The notes beneath the pieces were generated by a model. That model was not told the origin of the DNA and made no database searches. It saw nothing but the letters and a program-made list of their open reading frames with translations. 64,000 nucleotides of DNA from Pseudomonas nitroreducens TX1 (lineage in GTDB: Bacteria; Pseudomonadota; Gammaproteobacteria; Pseudomonadales; Pseudomonadaceae): positions 1 to 64,000 of the forward strand of contig NZ_AMZB01000131.1 in NCBI RefSeq assembly GCF_000313755.1. The letters run 5' to 3'. A program made the translations under genes and the position numbers. Position 1 is the first letter of the stretch; every line of letters begins with the position of its first letter. Shown piece by piece: positions 9,074-20,588 of this stretch.

Positions 9074-10066
9074 TCAGGCAGCGTCTTTTTTCTGTTGTTG
9101 TTTGCGGGCATAGGCGACCGCGGCTTCGCGGACCCAGGCGCCGTCTTCGATGGCCTTGCGGCGGGTGGCGACGCGCTCGGTGTTGCACGGGCCGTTGCCC
9201 TTGAGCACTTCGTAGAACTCTTCCCACTGGATGTCGCCGAAGTCGTAGTGGCCGCGTTCCTCGTTCCACTTCAGGTGCGGGTCCGGGGCGGTGCAGCCGA
9301 GCAGCTCCAGTTGCGGCACGGTCTGGTCGATGAAGCGCTGGCGCAGTTCGTCGTTGCTCTGGCGCTTGATCTTCCAGGCCATGGACTGGGCGCTGTTGGG
9401 GGAATCCGCGTCGCTGGGGCCGAACATCATCAGGGCCGGCCACCAGAGGCGGTTGATGGCGTCCTGGACCATGTCCTTCTGCGCCTGGTTGCCATGACGC
9501 ATCATGGTCAGGAGGATTTCGTAGCCCTGGCGCTGGTGGAAGCTCTCTTCCTTGCAGATGCGGATCATGGCGCGCGAGTACGGGCCGTAGGAGGTGCGCT
9601 GCAGCACCACCTGGTTGACGATCGCCGCGCCATCCACCAGCCAGCCCACCGCGCCCATGTCGGCCCAGTTCAGCGTCGGGTAGTTGAAGATGCTCGAATA
9701 CTTGGCCTTGCCCGAATGCAGCTTGGCGATCTCGGTGTCGCGGTCGGCGCCCAGGGTTTCCATGGCGCTGTAGAGGTAGAGGCCGTGGCCGGCTTCGTCC
9801 TGGATCTTGGCCATCAGCTGCAGCTTGCGCTTCAAGGTCGGCGCTCGGGTGACCCAGTTGCCCTCGGGCAGCATGCCGACGATCTCGGAGTGGGCGTGCT
9901 GGGAAATCTGCCGGATCAGCGTCTGGCGGTAGGCGTCGGGCATCCAGTTCTTCGCTTCGATCTTGATCTCGGCATCGATCTTTTCCTGGAAGGCGCGTTC
10001 TTCCGGCGACATCTCGTCCAGCGCCTTGATGCGCTTCACGCCGGTCTCAACCAGTTGTGCGTACAT
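9074..10066 (-). CDS. paaA: PaaA: phenylacetyl-CoA epoxidase catalytic subunit
   Basis: A 330-residue diiron monooxygenase subunit that epoxidises phenylacetyl-CoA to the ring-1,2-epoxide. Diiron ligand motifs are visible as KIQDEAGHG (ExxH) and [10 protein letters not shown] (EExxH). The C-terminus carries a Lys/Gln-rich tail (KQQQKKDAA). It is the first gene of paaABCDE; the region upstream carries two copies of a TGATAC box also found before paaF and paaY. Confidence 0.96.
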   Translation of the reverse strand: MYAQLVETGVKRIKALDEMSPEERAFQEKIDAEIKIEAKNWMPDAYRQTLIRQISQHAHSEIVGMLPEGNWVTRAPTLKRKLQLMAKIQDEAGHGLYLYSAMETLGADRDTEIAKLHSGKAKYSSIFNYPTLNWADMGAVGWLVDGAAIVNQVVLQRTSYGPYSRAMIRICKEESFHQRQGYEILLTMMRHGNQAQKDMVQDAINRLWWPALMMFGPSDADSPNSAQSMAWKIKRQSNDELRQRFIDQTVPQLELLGCTAPDPHLKWNEERGHYDFGDIQWEEFYEVLKGNGPCNTERVATRRKAIEDGAWVREAAVAYARKQQQKKDAA

Positions 10067-10494
10067 GCTGTGTCTCCAGCCTTTTGTCGTGTTCGTGGGA
10101 CGGCCTTGGCCATGGCCGTAGTTTTAAATGATACAGAAATGAATGTCTAATACTAAATGATGTGTCGTAAATGGATTTTGTCTCGCTTTGGCGGATATGG
10201 AGGCGTTCGTTTGCACAAGAAAAGGCTAATTATCTCCGAGATAATTCGAGAATTTGCGTAGAAATAAAGACAAATATGCAGGCATTGCTTGTGCTGTCGC
10301 CGGGCAATGAAGACGGACGGGAATGGAGCGGGAATGCGACGAAGTGATACGCAAAGTGATCGATTTATGTTGATTTGGGCTAGTTTGTCGGGCGCTTTCG
10401 TAGGAGCGGATCTTATCCGCGAAGGCTCCTGTCCAGGCCTTGATAGGATTCGCGGACAAGGTCCGCTCCTACGAGGAGCGGGGCGGTGCGGGCG
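10067..10494 (-). promoter_or_regulatory. paaA upstream region with TGATAC boxes
   Basis: No gene is seen in these 428 bases. An AT-richer section (about 10120-10280) is the likely paaA promoter region. AAATGATACAG occurs at 10126-10136 and GAAGTGATACG at 10341-10351; the latter 11-mer is repeated exactly at 17627 and 17783 beside the other paa promoters, making it a candidate PaaX operator. TGTCTAATA (10144-10152) is also shared with the paaF upstream region (17665-17673). The part nearest the DUF1428 gene holds a REP pair. Confidence 0.55.
10400..10472. repeat. Inverted pair of REP-like palindromes
   Basis: Two copies of the GTAGGAGCGGA...TCCGCGAA variant lie head to head at 10400-10423 and 10448-10472, upstream of paaA and just downstream of the DUF1428 gene. 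Confidence 0.85.
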
Positions 10495-10848
10495 TCAGGC
10501 TTGGACGATGACCTCGAAGCCACCGAAGATCATGCGCTGCCCGTCGAAGGGCATGTCGCTGAATTCGGTCTTCATCCGTGGGTCTTCCATGAACTTCTTC
10601 ATGCCCGTGTCCCGCGCCTCCTTGCTGGGCCAGGTGATCCAGGAGAACACCACGGTTTCATCCTCCTTGAGCTTCACTGCCATGGGGAAGGAGGTCACCT
10701 TGCCCTCGGGCACGTCGTTACCCCAGCACTCGACGACGCTGAGCGCGCCATATTCCCTGAACATCGCCGCCGCCTTGCGTGCCACCTCTATGTAGCGCTC
10801 GCGGCTGGCGGTGGGCACCGGTACGAGGAAGCCATCGACATAGTTCAT
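10495..10848 (-). CDS. DUF1428 family protein (YbaA-like)
   Basis: A 117-residue protein starting MNYVDGFLVPVP, matching the DUF1428 family of small alpha+beta (dimeric ferredoxin-like) proteins of unknown function; the ending FGGFEVIVQA is typical. It sits between the paaFGHIJK and paaABCDE units, same direction, but is isolated from paaK by a terminator and repeats (10849-11251). Nothing in the sequence ties it to phenylacetate chemistry beyond position. Confidence 0.9.
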   Translation of the reverse strand: MNYVDGFLVPVPTASRERYIEVARKAAAMFREYGALSVVECWGNDVPEGKVTSFPMAVKLKEDETVVFSWITWPSKEARDTGMKKFMEDPRMKTEFSDMPFDGQRMIFGGFEVIVQA

Positions 10849-10987
10849 CGTTCATCTCCTGCGGGTGGACGGACGGCCGGATGCCGCCTGCCTTTGAGGG
10901 ATAGTCGAAGGGCGGGGTGGGGGATCGACAAATTGGCAGGGTTTGGCGACGGGCGGTCGGTGTGGCGGGGCATTCCGAAGCTGGCGC

Positions 10988-11129
10988 TCCCTCTCCCTGA
11001 AGGGAGAGGGAGTATTCGTGCCAGCTCGCCCGATGGTGCAGTCCTGTCCGCTTGAAGGGCTTGCCAGCAGGCGAGCTCATTCCTTGTCGATTCACGCCGT
11101 ACCGGCCCCCTCTCCCTTCAGGGAGAGGG
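10988..11129. repeat. Two CCCTCTCCCT / AGGGAGAGGG palindromes
   Basis: A nearly perfect palindrome with 10-11 bp arms and a 2-base centre occurs at 10988-11011 and again at 11108-11129. The same element recurs near 20644, 20715 and 26738, so it is a dispersed repeat family distinct from the GCGAGCTTGCTCGC elements. Confidence 0.85.
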
Positions 11130-11169
11130 CTGGGGAGACGGTGCAATAAATGGCGACGAAGTTGGGCGG

Positions 11170-11193
11170 GTTCGCGAGCAAGCTCGCTCCTAC
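11170..11193. repeat. REP-like palindrome
   Basis: A copy of the GCGAGCAAGCTCGC element, located between the DUF1428 gene and the paaK terminator. Confidence 0.8.
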
Positions 11194-11208
11194 AAAAAGC
11201 GGAAAAGC

Positions 11209-11236
11209 AAAAAGCCCCGCCGAAGCGGGGCTTTTT
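11209..11236 (-). terminator. Terminator after paaK
   Basis: A GCCCCGC/GCGGGGC stem with CGAA loop, flanked by A5 on the left and T5 on the right, 16 bases past the paaK stop. It could work in both directions. Confidence 0.88.
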
Positions 11237-11251
11237 GATGACGCGGGCCAA

Positions 11252-12571
<1,320 letters not shown>

Positions 12572-12744
12572 GGGTTCACTCGATTTGTTCTTGTACGCCA
12601 GCCCGCGTGCGGGCTGCGAGTGTCATGGGAGCAGGATAACGCCCCCGTTCGCGGAAAGTTTCGAACCCCTGTCAGAGACGTTGCTCTGCCTGCCAGACGG
12701 CGGCTTTCGCGACTGGCGGTGCGAGGTGCGAGCCTTCCGTGGGT

Positions 12745-13955
<1,211 letters not shown>

Positions 13956-13959
<4 letters not shown>

Positions 13960-14396
13960 TCGGAGGTCTCCTGCGCCAGCACGGTGCCGCGCACTTTGTA
14001 GGACTTGCCGTGGAACAGGGCGATCAATTGACCCTGCTGGTTTTCGATGCGTACGTCGTAGTTGCCGGTACGGCCGCTGCGGCTCTGCTCGAAGGCGCTG
14101 GCGACCAGCTCGTCGCCTTCGCGGGCCGGCGCCACGTAATCGATGCTGCAGCCAATGGCGACGGTGGCGTCGTTGTAGCTGTTGCAGGCGAAGGCGAAGG
14201 CGGAGTCGGCGAGGGCGAACAGGTAGCCGCCGTGGCAGGTGCCGTGGCCCTGGATCATGTCCTCGCGCACGCGCATCGACAGCTTCGCGCGACCTGGACC
14301 CGCATCCATCAGCTGGATGCCCATGCGCCGGGTGGCCTGGTCGCGCTCGTACATGGCCTCGGCGCAGGCGCGGGCCAGTTGGGTGGCGTCAGTCAT
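13956..14396 (-). CDS. paaI: PaaI: hydroxyphenylacetyl-CoA thioesterase
   Basis: A 146-residue hot-dog thioesterase. The [20 protein letters not shown] segment carries the family's catalytic-loop pattern. PaaI is thought to rescue CoA from dead-end ring-hydroxylated CoA esters. The ATG at 14396 overlaps the end of paaH by 8 bases and its stop overlaps the paaJ start, so the three genes are translationally coupled; 22 extra upstream residues are antisense-like readthrough of paaH. Confidence 0.94.
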
Positions 14397-15906
14397 GGAA
14401 AGTTCTCCCCTCGGCGTGCAGGCGGCGCAGCAGCAGGGACGGGCGATAACGGTCCTCGCCATAGGCGGCCTGCAGGTTGTCCAGCACGCGCAGCACGTTG
14501 CCGATGCCGATCTGCCCGGCCCAGGCCAGCGGGCCTTGCGGGTAGTTCACCCCGGCTTGCATGGCGAGGTCGATGTCGCCTGCGTTGCCGACACCCTGCA
14601 GCACCGCATCGGCGCCTTCGTTGGCGAGCATGGCGACGGTGCGCAGCACGGCGAGGCCGGGGGTGTCGCTCAGGCGGCTGGCGGCGATGCCGGCCCTGGC
14701 CAGCAGGGCGACAGCCTGGTCCAGCGCTTCGGGTGTGGTACCGGCAGAGCAGGAAATGCCCAGGCGCGAGGCCTTGCTGTAATCCAGGGCGAGGTCGATC
14801 AACACCAGGTTGCGCAGGCCGTCTTCCTTGGCGCGCTGGCTGGCGAGGCGGCCATCGGACAGGGCGATCACCGCATCGCCGACGCACAGCAGGCCGTTGC
14901 CAGCGCGCTGGGTGATCCCGATGCCGGCGTTTTTCAGGCGTTGCACCAGCGGCTGGGCAACGCCCAGGTCGCCTTCCAGCACGCACGAGGCGACGCTGGC
15001 GCTGCTGCTCAGGCTCGCCGGCTGCGGGCGTTCGGCGCCTTCGGCGTAGTCGTAGAAGCCGCGACCGCTCTTGCGGCCGAGGCGGCCGGCATCCACCAGC
15101 TCCTTCTGGATCAGCGAGGGTTGGAAGCGGAAGTCGCCGTAGTAGGCGGCGAACACCGAGCAGGTGACGGCGTAGTTGACGTCATGGCCGATCAGGTCGG
15201 TCAGCTCGAAGGCGCCCATGCGGAAGCCGCCGGCGTCGCGCATCAACGCATCCAGCGTGGCGCAGTCGGCGGCGCCTTCCTGCAGCAGGCGCAGGCTTTC
15301 GGCGTAGAAGGGGCGCGCCACACGGTTGACGATGAAACCGGGGGTCGACTTGGTGTGGACCGGCTTCTTGCCCCAGGCCAGCGAGGTGGCGTAGAGGCTG
15401 TCGGCCAGCGCCGGGTCGGTGGCGAGGCCGGAGACGATCTCCACCAGCGCCATCAGCGGAGCCGGGTTGAAAAAGTGCATGCCGACCACCTGCTGTGGGC
15501 GCTTGAGGCCGGTGGCAAGGCTGGTGATGGACAGCGAAGAGGTGTTGCTGGCGAGAATGCAGTCTTCGCCACACAGCGTTTCCAGCTGCTGGAACAGACC
15601 GCGCTTGAGCTCCAGGTTCTCGACGATGGCCTCGATCACCAGCTTCGAGTCGGCCAGCGCCTCGATGGCTTCCACCGGTTGCAGGCGCGCGACGATGGCG
15701 GCACGTTCCTCGGCGCCCAGCTTGCCTTTCTCCACCAGGCGGCCGAGCTGGCGGTCAATGCCGTCGATGGCCTGGGCGGCGGCGCCGGGGCGGTTATCGT
15801 GCAGCTTCACCGGGTGGCCGGCCTGCGCGGCGACCTGGGCGATGCCTGCACCCATGGCGCCGGCGCCGATCACCGCGACTTTGGCGTTTTTCGAAAGTGC
15901 GTTCAT
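14389..15906 (-). CDS. paaH: PaaH: 3-hydroxyadipyl-CoA dehydrogenase
   Basis: A 505-residue 3-hydroxyacyl-CoA dehydrogenase with Rossmann motif GAGAMGAG near residue 14, catalytic-domain segment HFFNPAPLM, and two C-terminal 3HCDH domains, the duplicated form typical of PaaH/PaaC. It oxidises 3-hydroxyadipyl-CoA with NAD+. It follows paaG by 3 bases. Confidence 0.95.
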   Translation of the reverse strand: MNALSKNAKVAVIGAGAMGAGIAQVAAQAGHPVKLHDNRPGAAAQAIDGIDRQLGRLVEKGKLGAEERAAIVARLQPVEAIEALADSKLVIEAIVENLELKRGLFQQLETLCGEDCILASNTSSLSITSLATGLKRPQQVVGMHFFNPAPLMALVEIVSGLATDPALADSLYATSLAWGKKPVHTKSTPGFIVNRVARPFYAESLRLLQEGAADCATLDALMRDAGGFRMGAFELTDLIGHDVNYAVTCSVFAAYYGDFRFQPSLIQKELVDAGRLGRKSGRGFYDYAEGAERPQPASLSSSASVASCVLEGDLGVAQPLVQRLKNAGIGITQRAGNGLLCVGDAVIALSDGRLASQRAKEDGLRNLVLIDLALDYSKASRLGISCSAGTTPEALDQAVALLARAGIAASRLSDTPGLAVLRTVAMLANEGADAVLQGVGNAGDIDLAMQAGVNYPQGPLAWAGQIGIGNVLRVLDNLQAAYGEDRYRPSLLLRRLHAEGRTFHD

Positions 15907-15909
15907 CGA

Positions 15910-16701
15910 TCAGCGGCCCTTGAAGCTGGGGGTGCGTTTTTCCATGAAGGCGGACACGCCCTCGCGGTAGTCCTCGCTGCGGCCGGCCAGGCGTTGCAGG
16001 TCGCGCTCCAGCTCCAGCTGCTCGTCGAAGCTGTTGCTCAGGCTGGCGTTGAGGCTGCGCTTGATCAGCGCCAGGCCGTAGGTCGGCTGGGTGGCGAGGT
16101 GGCGGGCGAGCTTCAGGGCTTCCTCGCGCAGGTTGGCGTCATCCACCACCTGGTAGATCAGGCCCCACTGCTCGGCCTGCTCGGCGGAGAGGCGATTGCC
16201 CAGCAGTGCGAGCGCCTTGGCGCGGGCCATGCCGACCAGGCGCGGCAGGGTCCAGGTGCCGCCGGAATCGGGGATCAGGCCGATCTTGCAGAAGGCCTGG
16301 ATGAAACTGGCCGAGCGCGCCGCCAGGACCAGGTCGCAGGCCAGCGGGATGTTGGCGCCGGCGCCGGCGGCCACGCCGTTGACCGCGCAGATGACCGGCA
16401 GCGGCAGGTCGCGCAGGGTGCGGATCAGCGGGTTGTAGAACTGCTCGATGGACTGGCCCAGGTCGGGCATCTCGGCGCCCGGCGCAACGTTGCGGTCGGA
16501 CAGGTCCTGCCCGGCGCAGAAGCCGCGGCCTTCGCCGGTCAGCAGCAGGACGCGGGTTTCCGGGTTCTGTCGGACCTGCTTGAGCGCCTCGCGCACTTCG
16601 CCGTGCATGGCGGCGTTGAAGCTGTTGAGCTGCTCCGGGCGGTTCAGGCTGAGGAGGGCGACGCCGTCCTCGATGGAAAACAGGATGTGCTCGAAGTTCA
16701 T
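15910..16701 (-). CDS. paaG: PaaG: 1,2-epoxyphenylacetyl-CoA isomerase
   Basis: A 263-residue crotonase-fold enzyme that converts the ring-epoxide to oxepin-CoA and also isomerises the double bond later in the pathway. GFCAGQDL and the oxyanion-hole segment GVAAGAGANIPLACDL are visible, as is the catalytic-acid segment IGLIPDSGGTW characteristic of PaaG. The start has family-typical MNFEHILFS. Confidence 0.95.
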   Translation of the reverse strand: MNFEHILFSIEDGVALLSLNRPEQLNSFNAAMHGEVREALKQVRQNPETRVLLLTGEGRGFCAGQDLSDRNVAPGAEMPDLGQSIEQFYNPLIRTLRDLPLPVICAVNGVAAGAGANIPLACDLVLAARSASFIQAFCKIGLIPDSGGTWTLPRLVGMARAKALALLGNRLSAEQAEQWGLIYQVVDDANLREEALKLARHLATQPTYGLALIKRSLNASLSNSFDEQLELERDLQRLAGRSEDYREGVSAFMEKRTPSFKGR

Positions 16702-16752
16702 GGGCGGACTCGCTCCATCAATAGGCAGAAATGGGGAGAAAGGGGCGAACGC

Positions 16753-17526
16753 TCAGCGGCCCTGGTAGGTCGCTTTGCGTTTTTCCTGGAAGGCGCGGAT
16801 GCCTTCATCGCGGTCGGCGGTGCCGGCCAACAGGGTGAAGGCGTGGCGTTCGAAGCGCAGGCCGCTGGCGAGGTCCGTGTCCTGGGCCTTGAGCAGCGCT
16901 TCCTTGGCCAGGCGTACGGCCAGCGGTGCCTTGGCGGCGATGCTGCGGGCGATCTGCAGGGCGCGCTCGACGCTGAATTCGGGTTGGGTGATCTCGCTGA
17001 CCAGGCCGGCGCGCTGGGCGTGGCGGGCGTCGATGGCCTCGCCGGTGAGCACCATCTGCATGGCCAGCGGCTTGCCCACGGCGCGCAGCAGGCGCTGCGT
17101 GCCGCCGGCCCCAGGCATGATGCCGAGGTTGATTTCCGGCTGGCCGAAGCGAGCGTCTTCGCCGGCGACGAGGATGTCGGCGTGCATCGCCAGCTCGCAG
17201 CCGCCCCCCAGGGCGAAGCCGTTGACGGCGGCGATCAGCGGTTTGGAGAAGGCGGCGATGCGCTGCCAGTAGCCGACGCGCGGGTCGTTGAGGATGCCGA
17301 CCAGGTCGCGCTCGGCCATTTCCTTGATGTCGGCGCCGGCGGCGAAGGCCTTGCGGCTGCCGGTGAGCACTACTGCACGGGTTTCGCTGTCCTGCTCGGC
17401 GGCGTCGAGTTCGGCGGCCAGTTCGCCGAGCAGTTCGGTGTTCAGGGCGTTCAACGCTTCGGGGCGCTGCAGGGTGATCAGGCGGACGCCCGCTTCAGGC
17501 ATCTGAACGGCAAGGGTGCGAGGCAT
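16753..17526 (-). CDS. paaF: PaaF: 2,3-dehydroadipyl-CoA hydratase
   Basis: A 257-residue enoyl-CoA hydratase. Crotonase signatures AFAAGADIKEM and the segment GFALGGGCELAMH are present, together with the catalytic glutamate in FGQPEINLGIMPGAGGTQR. The ATG at 17526 follows a TGAGGA ribosome binding site; the 41 in-frame residues upstream extend into the regulatory region and were not accepted. It is the first gene of paaFGHIJK, with 51 bases to paaG. Confidence 0.95.
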   Translation of the reverse strand: MPRTLAVQMPEAGVRLITLQRPEALNALNTELLGELAAELDAAEQDSETRAVVLTGSRKAFAAGADIKEMAERDLVGILNDPRVGYWQRIAAFSKPLIAAVNGFALGGGCELAMHADILVAGEDARFGQPEINLGIMPGAGGTQRLLRAVGKPLAMQMVLTGEAIDARHAQRAGLVSEITQPEFSVERALQIARSIAAKAPLAVRLAKEALLKAQDTDLASGLRFERHAFTLLAGTADRDEGIRAFQEKRKATYQGR

Positions 17527-17900
17527 GACATCGTCCTCAGGCTGCACGCGCGGCTGCTTGGCCGGCTGTATTGGAATTATGGGAGGCAGGCGTTGCCCGT
17601 CTCCGGCCTTTTCGCAGTATAGGCCTGAAGTGATACGAAAAAACAACAAAAAAGTTTAATAGCGTGTCTAATAGTTTTCTTGTGGTGCCAAAGCGTGGTG
17701 GCAGGGGTGGCTGTTATCTGTCTTGAATCCAGCGTGTTATCGGGTTTGTGGAGCTTATCATCGGTCAGGTTGAGGACGTACAGAAGTGATACGTCAGATT
17801 TAGATTGGATGTGCTTGCCTTGATGTGATACAAGATTTACAACAGAACAAAGCGCTTTGTGCGGTGATGCCAAAGACCGGCAGCGCCTCAGGAGAACCCG
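17527..17900. promoter_or_regulatory. Divergent paaF / paaY control region
   Basis: An AT-rich 374-base region without genes. GAAGTGATACG occurs exactly at 17627-17637 (paaF side) and 17783-17793 (paaY side), and a related TGATGTGATAC at 17821-17831. TGTCTAATA at 17665-17673 is shared with the paaA upstream region. PaaX, encoded just downstream of paaY, is the obvious candidate to bind these boxes; this is inference from position and repetition. Confidence 0.6.
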
Positions 17901-18506
17901 ATGCCCTGCTATAGCCTCGAAGGCGTGCGCCCGGTCGTTCATCCGACCGCCTATGTCCATCCCACTGCCGTGTTGATCGGCGACGTCATCGTCGGCCCGG
18001 GCTGCTATATCGGCCCTCTGGCGGCGCTGCGCGGCGATTTTGGGCGGATCGTCCTCGAAGAAGGCGCGAACCTTCAGGACACCTGCGTCATGCATGGCTT
18101 CCCTGACAGTGACACCATCGTCGAACGCAACGGCCACATCGGCCACGGTGCGGTACTGCACGGCTGCCGCATCGGCGAGGACGCGCTGGTCGGCATGAAC
18201 GCCGTGGTGATGGATTATGCGCAGATCGGCCCGCGCTCCATCGTTTCAGCCACGGCCTTCGTCAAGGCCAAGTTCGAGTGCGCTCCGCAAAGCCTGGTGA
18301 TGGGCGCGCCGGCCAGCGTCAAGCGTAGCCTCAGCGATGAGGAAATCGCCTGGAAGCGCCGTGGTACGGAGGAATACCAGGCCCTGGCCAAGCGCTGCAT
18401 CGCCGGCCTGGTGGAATGCCAGCCGCTGGCGGAGATGGAAGCAGAACGCCCACGCCTGGGCGACTCCGGTTTCCGGCCCAAGGCAGAAGCAGGGAAGGGC
18501 GCATGA
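17901..18506 (+). CDS. paaY: PaaY: hexapeptide-repeat thioesterase
   Basis: A 201-residue left-handed beta-helix protein of the gamma-carbonic-anhydrase-like class, with hexapeptide turns visible from [19 protein letters not shown] onward and histidines in [12 protein letters not shown] that probably bind metal. PaaY is known as a thioesterase that removes a dead-end intermediate when PaaZ is limiting. It has the ribosome binding site AGGAGA. Its TGA overlaps an ATG (18503) of the paaX frame. Confidence 0.94.
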   Translation: MPCYSLEGVRPVVHPTAYVHPTAVLIGDVIVGPGCYIGPLAALRGDFGRIVLEEGANLQDTCVMHGFPDSDTIVERNGHIGHGAVLHGCRIGEDALVGMNAVVMDYAQIGPRSIVSATAFVKAKFECAPQSLVMGAPASVKRSLSDEEIAWKRRGTEEYQALAKRCIAGLVECQPLAEMEAERPRLGDSGFRPKAEAGKGA

Positions 18507-18583
18507 ATACTGGGGTTCGCACCAATGGCCAGGCGATGCGGCGGACAGGTATAGTCGCCGCTCCTTCGACTGCGCAACGTGCC

Positions 18584-19507
18584 ATGACCGCTCTAGCACC
18601 GCTGAATCAGCTGATCAACCGCTTCCAGGAGCAGACGCCGATCCGCGCCAGCTCGCTGATCATCACCCTCTATGGCGATGCCATCGAACCCCACGGCGGT
18701 ACCGTCTGGCTGGGCAGCCTGATCAATCTGCTGGAACCCTTCGGCATCAACGAGCGGCTGATCCGCACCTCGATCTTCCGCCTGACCAAGGAAGACTGGC
18801 TGACCGCCGAAAAGGTTGGCCGGCGCAGCTACTACAGCCTGACCGGCACTGGCCGGCGGCGCTTCGAGAAGGCCTTCAAGCGCGTCTACAGCTCCAGCCT
18901 GCCGGCCTGGGACGGCGCCTGGACCCTGGTAATGCTCTCGCAGATCGCCGCCGACAAGCGCAAGCAGGTCCGCGAGGAACTGGAATGGCAAGGCTTCGGC
19001 GCCATTTCACCGACCGTCATGGCCTGCCCGCGAGCCGACCGTAGCGACGTCATGGCAACCCTGCAGGACCTGGACGTAGCCGACGACTGCATCGTCTTCG
19101 AAACCCGCGCCCAGGACGTGCTGGCCTCCCGCGCCATGCGCCTGCAGGTGCGCGAGAGCTGGAAGATCGACGAGCTCGGCGAGCACTACAGCGAATTCAT
19201 CCAGCTGTTCCGCCCGCTCTGGCAGGCGCTGCGCGAACAGGACCAGTTGCGCCCGGAAGACTGCTTCCTGGCGCGCACCTTGTTGATCCACGAATACCGC
19301 CGGCTGCTCCTGCGTGACCCACAGTTGCCCGATGAGCTGCTCCCGGGCGATTGGGAAGGTCGCGCGGCGCGGCAGCTGTGCCGCAATATCTACCGACTGA
19401 TCCACGCCAAGGCCGAAGACTGGCTGAACCGCAACCTGGAGACCGCCGACGGCCCGTTACCGGATGTCGGCGAGAGCTTCTACAAGCGCTTTGGCGGATT
19501 GAACTGA
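18584..19507 (+). CDS. paaX: PaaX: phenylacetyl-CoA-responsive repressor
   Basis: A 307-residue regulator. The N-terminal winged-helix region contains SSLIITLYGDAI, HGGTVWLGSLI, INERLIRTSIFRL and GRRSYYSLTGTGRRR, all hallmarks of PaaX; the C-terminus matches the PaaX_C domain. It is known to repress paa operons until phenylacetyl-CoA accumulates. The ATG at 18584 fits family N-termini but lacks a clear ribosome binding site. An alternative ATG at 18503 overlaps the paaY stop and has GGAAGGG before it, adding 27 residues; the sequence alone does not settle this. Confidence 0.93.
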   Translation: MTALAPLNQLINRFQEQTPIRASSLIITLYGDAIEPHGGTVWLGSLINLLEPFGINERLIRTSIFRLTKEDWLTAEKVGRRSYYSLTGTGRRRFEKAFKRVYSSSLPAWDGAWTLVMLSQIAADKRKQVREELEWQGFGAISPTVMACPRADRSDVMATLQDLDVADDCIVFETRAQDVLASRAMRLQVRESWKIDELGEHYSEFIQLFRPLWQALREQDQLRPEDCFLARTLLIHEYRRLLLRDPQLPDELLPGDWEGRAARQLCRNIYRLIHAKAEDWLNRNLETADGPLPDVGESFYKRFGGLN

Positions 19508-19670
19508 CAGGAGTTGGCGTGAAAAATGCCTCCCTCTCTGCAGCGCTGCGGTTGCAGGGTGGGGACACCGACGTGAGTCTTCCTGAGAAGATGGGCGACG
19601 GACGATGACGACAGGCCCTGGAGGCCGTCGCTGAATAACAACAATCAATGCGTGTGAGGCTCTGCAGGTC

Positions 19671-20588
19671 ATGAATTCTTCATCGACATTGAGGGATGAC
19701 GCTTTCGAGGCGTGGCTGGGACAGGTCAACCGGGCGTGCGGTCGTTTCGATGCACGAACCCTCGGCCCCCAGTTCCATGGACGGTTGCGGGAATACCAGG
19801 GCGGCGCAATCAAGCTTTCCGTGGTAGACATGGCCCAGGTGCACCTGTACCGGACCAGCAAGGAAGTCGGCAGCAGCGCGGGCGGGCACTATTACGCGGT
19901 GTTCCAGCTCGAAGGGCGCTCGCGCCTGGAGCAGGGCGACAACCGGGTGGAACTGTCACGCGGTGACATCACCCTCATCGACGCCAGCCGGCCCAGCGAC
20001 ATGACCTACCTGGAGGAGTCCCGGCAACTCTCCCTGATCCTGCCGCGCCAGGTGATCGAGCGCGGCCTGCGCATGTCGGAGGTGACCTGCGCGTCGAAGA
20101 TCCCGGCCAGCTCGCCGATCGCCGTACTCGCCAACCGCCTGATCGTCGAGACCAGCCAGCAGGAAAGCCTCGGCATGCTGGAAAGCGAAGCGACCCTTGA
20201 CGCCCTGGTGACCCTGCTGCGCCCCGCGCTGGCCAGCCAGGACGCCGAACAGGACAACCACGAACGCATGTTCCGCAAGGCCACGGCCTTCATCGACCAG
20301 CACATCGGTGCCGAAGAACTCTGCCCCGAACTGATCGCCCGCGAAGTGGGCATCTCGGTGCGGGGCCTGTACCGCATGTTCGCCAAGAAGGGCCTGGTGG
20401 TGGCGCAGTACATCAAGAACCGCCGCCTGGACTTCTGCGCCGAAACCCTGCGCAACGCCCAGTTCGAGCAGAAGCTGTCAGCGCTGGGTTATGCCTGGGG
20501 TTTCTCCGATTCGAGCTACTTCTCCACGGCGTTCAAGGGCCGCTTCGGGGTGTCGCCGGGCGAGTATCGCAAGCGTTACGCCAACTAA
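19671..20588 (+). CDS. feaR: FeaR-type AraC family transcriptional activator
   Basis: A 305-residue protein with an AraC-binding-like N-terminal domain (YYAVFQLEGRSRLEQGDN and RGDITLIDASRP, as in FeaR) and a C-terminal double helix-turn-helix (LIAREVGISVRGLYRMFAKKG; WGFSDSSYFSTAFKGRFGVSP). FeaR is known to activate phenylacetaldehyde dehydrogenase and aromatic amine oxidation genes. The downstream feaB-type gene supports this. The start lacks a strong ribosome binding site but the length matches the family. Confidence 0.85.
   Translation: MNSSSTLRDDAFEAWLGQVNRACGRFDARTLGPQFHGRLREYQGGAIKLSVVDMAQVHLYRTSKEVGSSAGGHYYAVFQLEGRSRLEQGDNRVELSRGDITLIDASRPSDMTYLEESRQLSLILPRQVIERGLRMSEVTCASKIPASSPIAVLANRLIVETSQQESLGMLESEATLDALVTLLRPALASQDAEQDNHERMFRKATAFIDQHIGAEELCPELIAREVGISVRGLYRMFAKKGLVVAQYIKNRRLDFCAETLRNAQFEQKLSALGYAWGFSDSSYFSTAFKGRFGVSPGEYRKRYAN

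Larger units (their letters stand above)
10849..11251. other. Gene-free region with palindromic repeats
   Basis: No credible coding region in these 403 bases. It holds two copies of a CCCTCTCCCTTCAGGGAGAGGG-type element apart, one REP-like element and the paaK terminator. Short open frames crossing it consist of translated repeats. Confidence 0.7.

Noticed and set aside
10226-10459. A 77-codon minus-strand open frame upstream of paaA
   Set aside because: It is mostly promoter sequence plus a translated REP element and has no ribosome binding site.
10988-11129. Repeated CCCTCTCCCT palindromes considered as a CRISPR array
   Set aside because: Only two copies with a 96-base unrelated gap, and the unit is itself a palindrome found dispersed elsewhere; no cas genes.
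14239-17622. A 1127-codon open frame on the + strand across paaFGHI
   Set aside because: It is antisense to four well-supported overlapping or adjacent genes; its translation is Gly/Ala/Gln/His-rich low-complexity as expected from the GC-rich complement.
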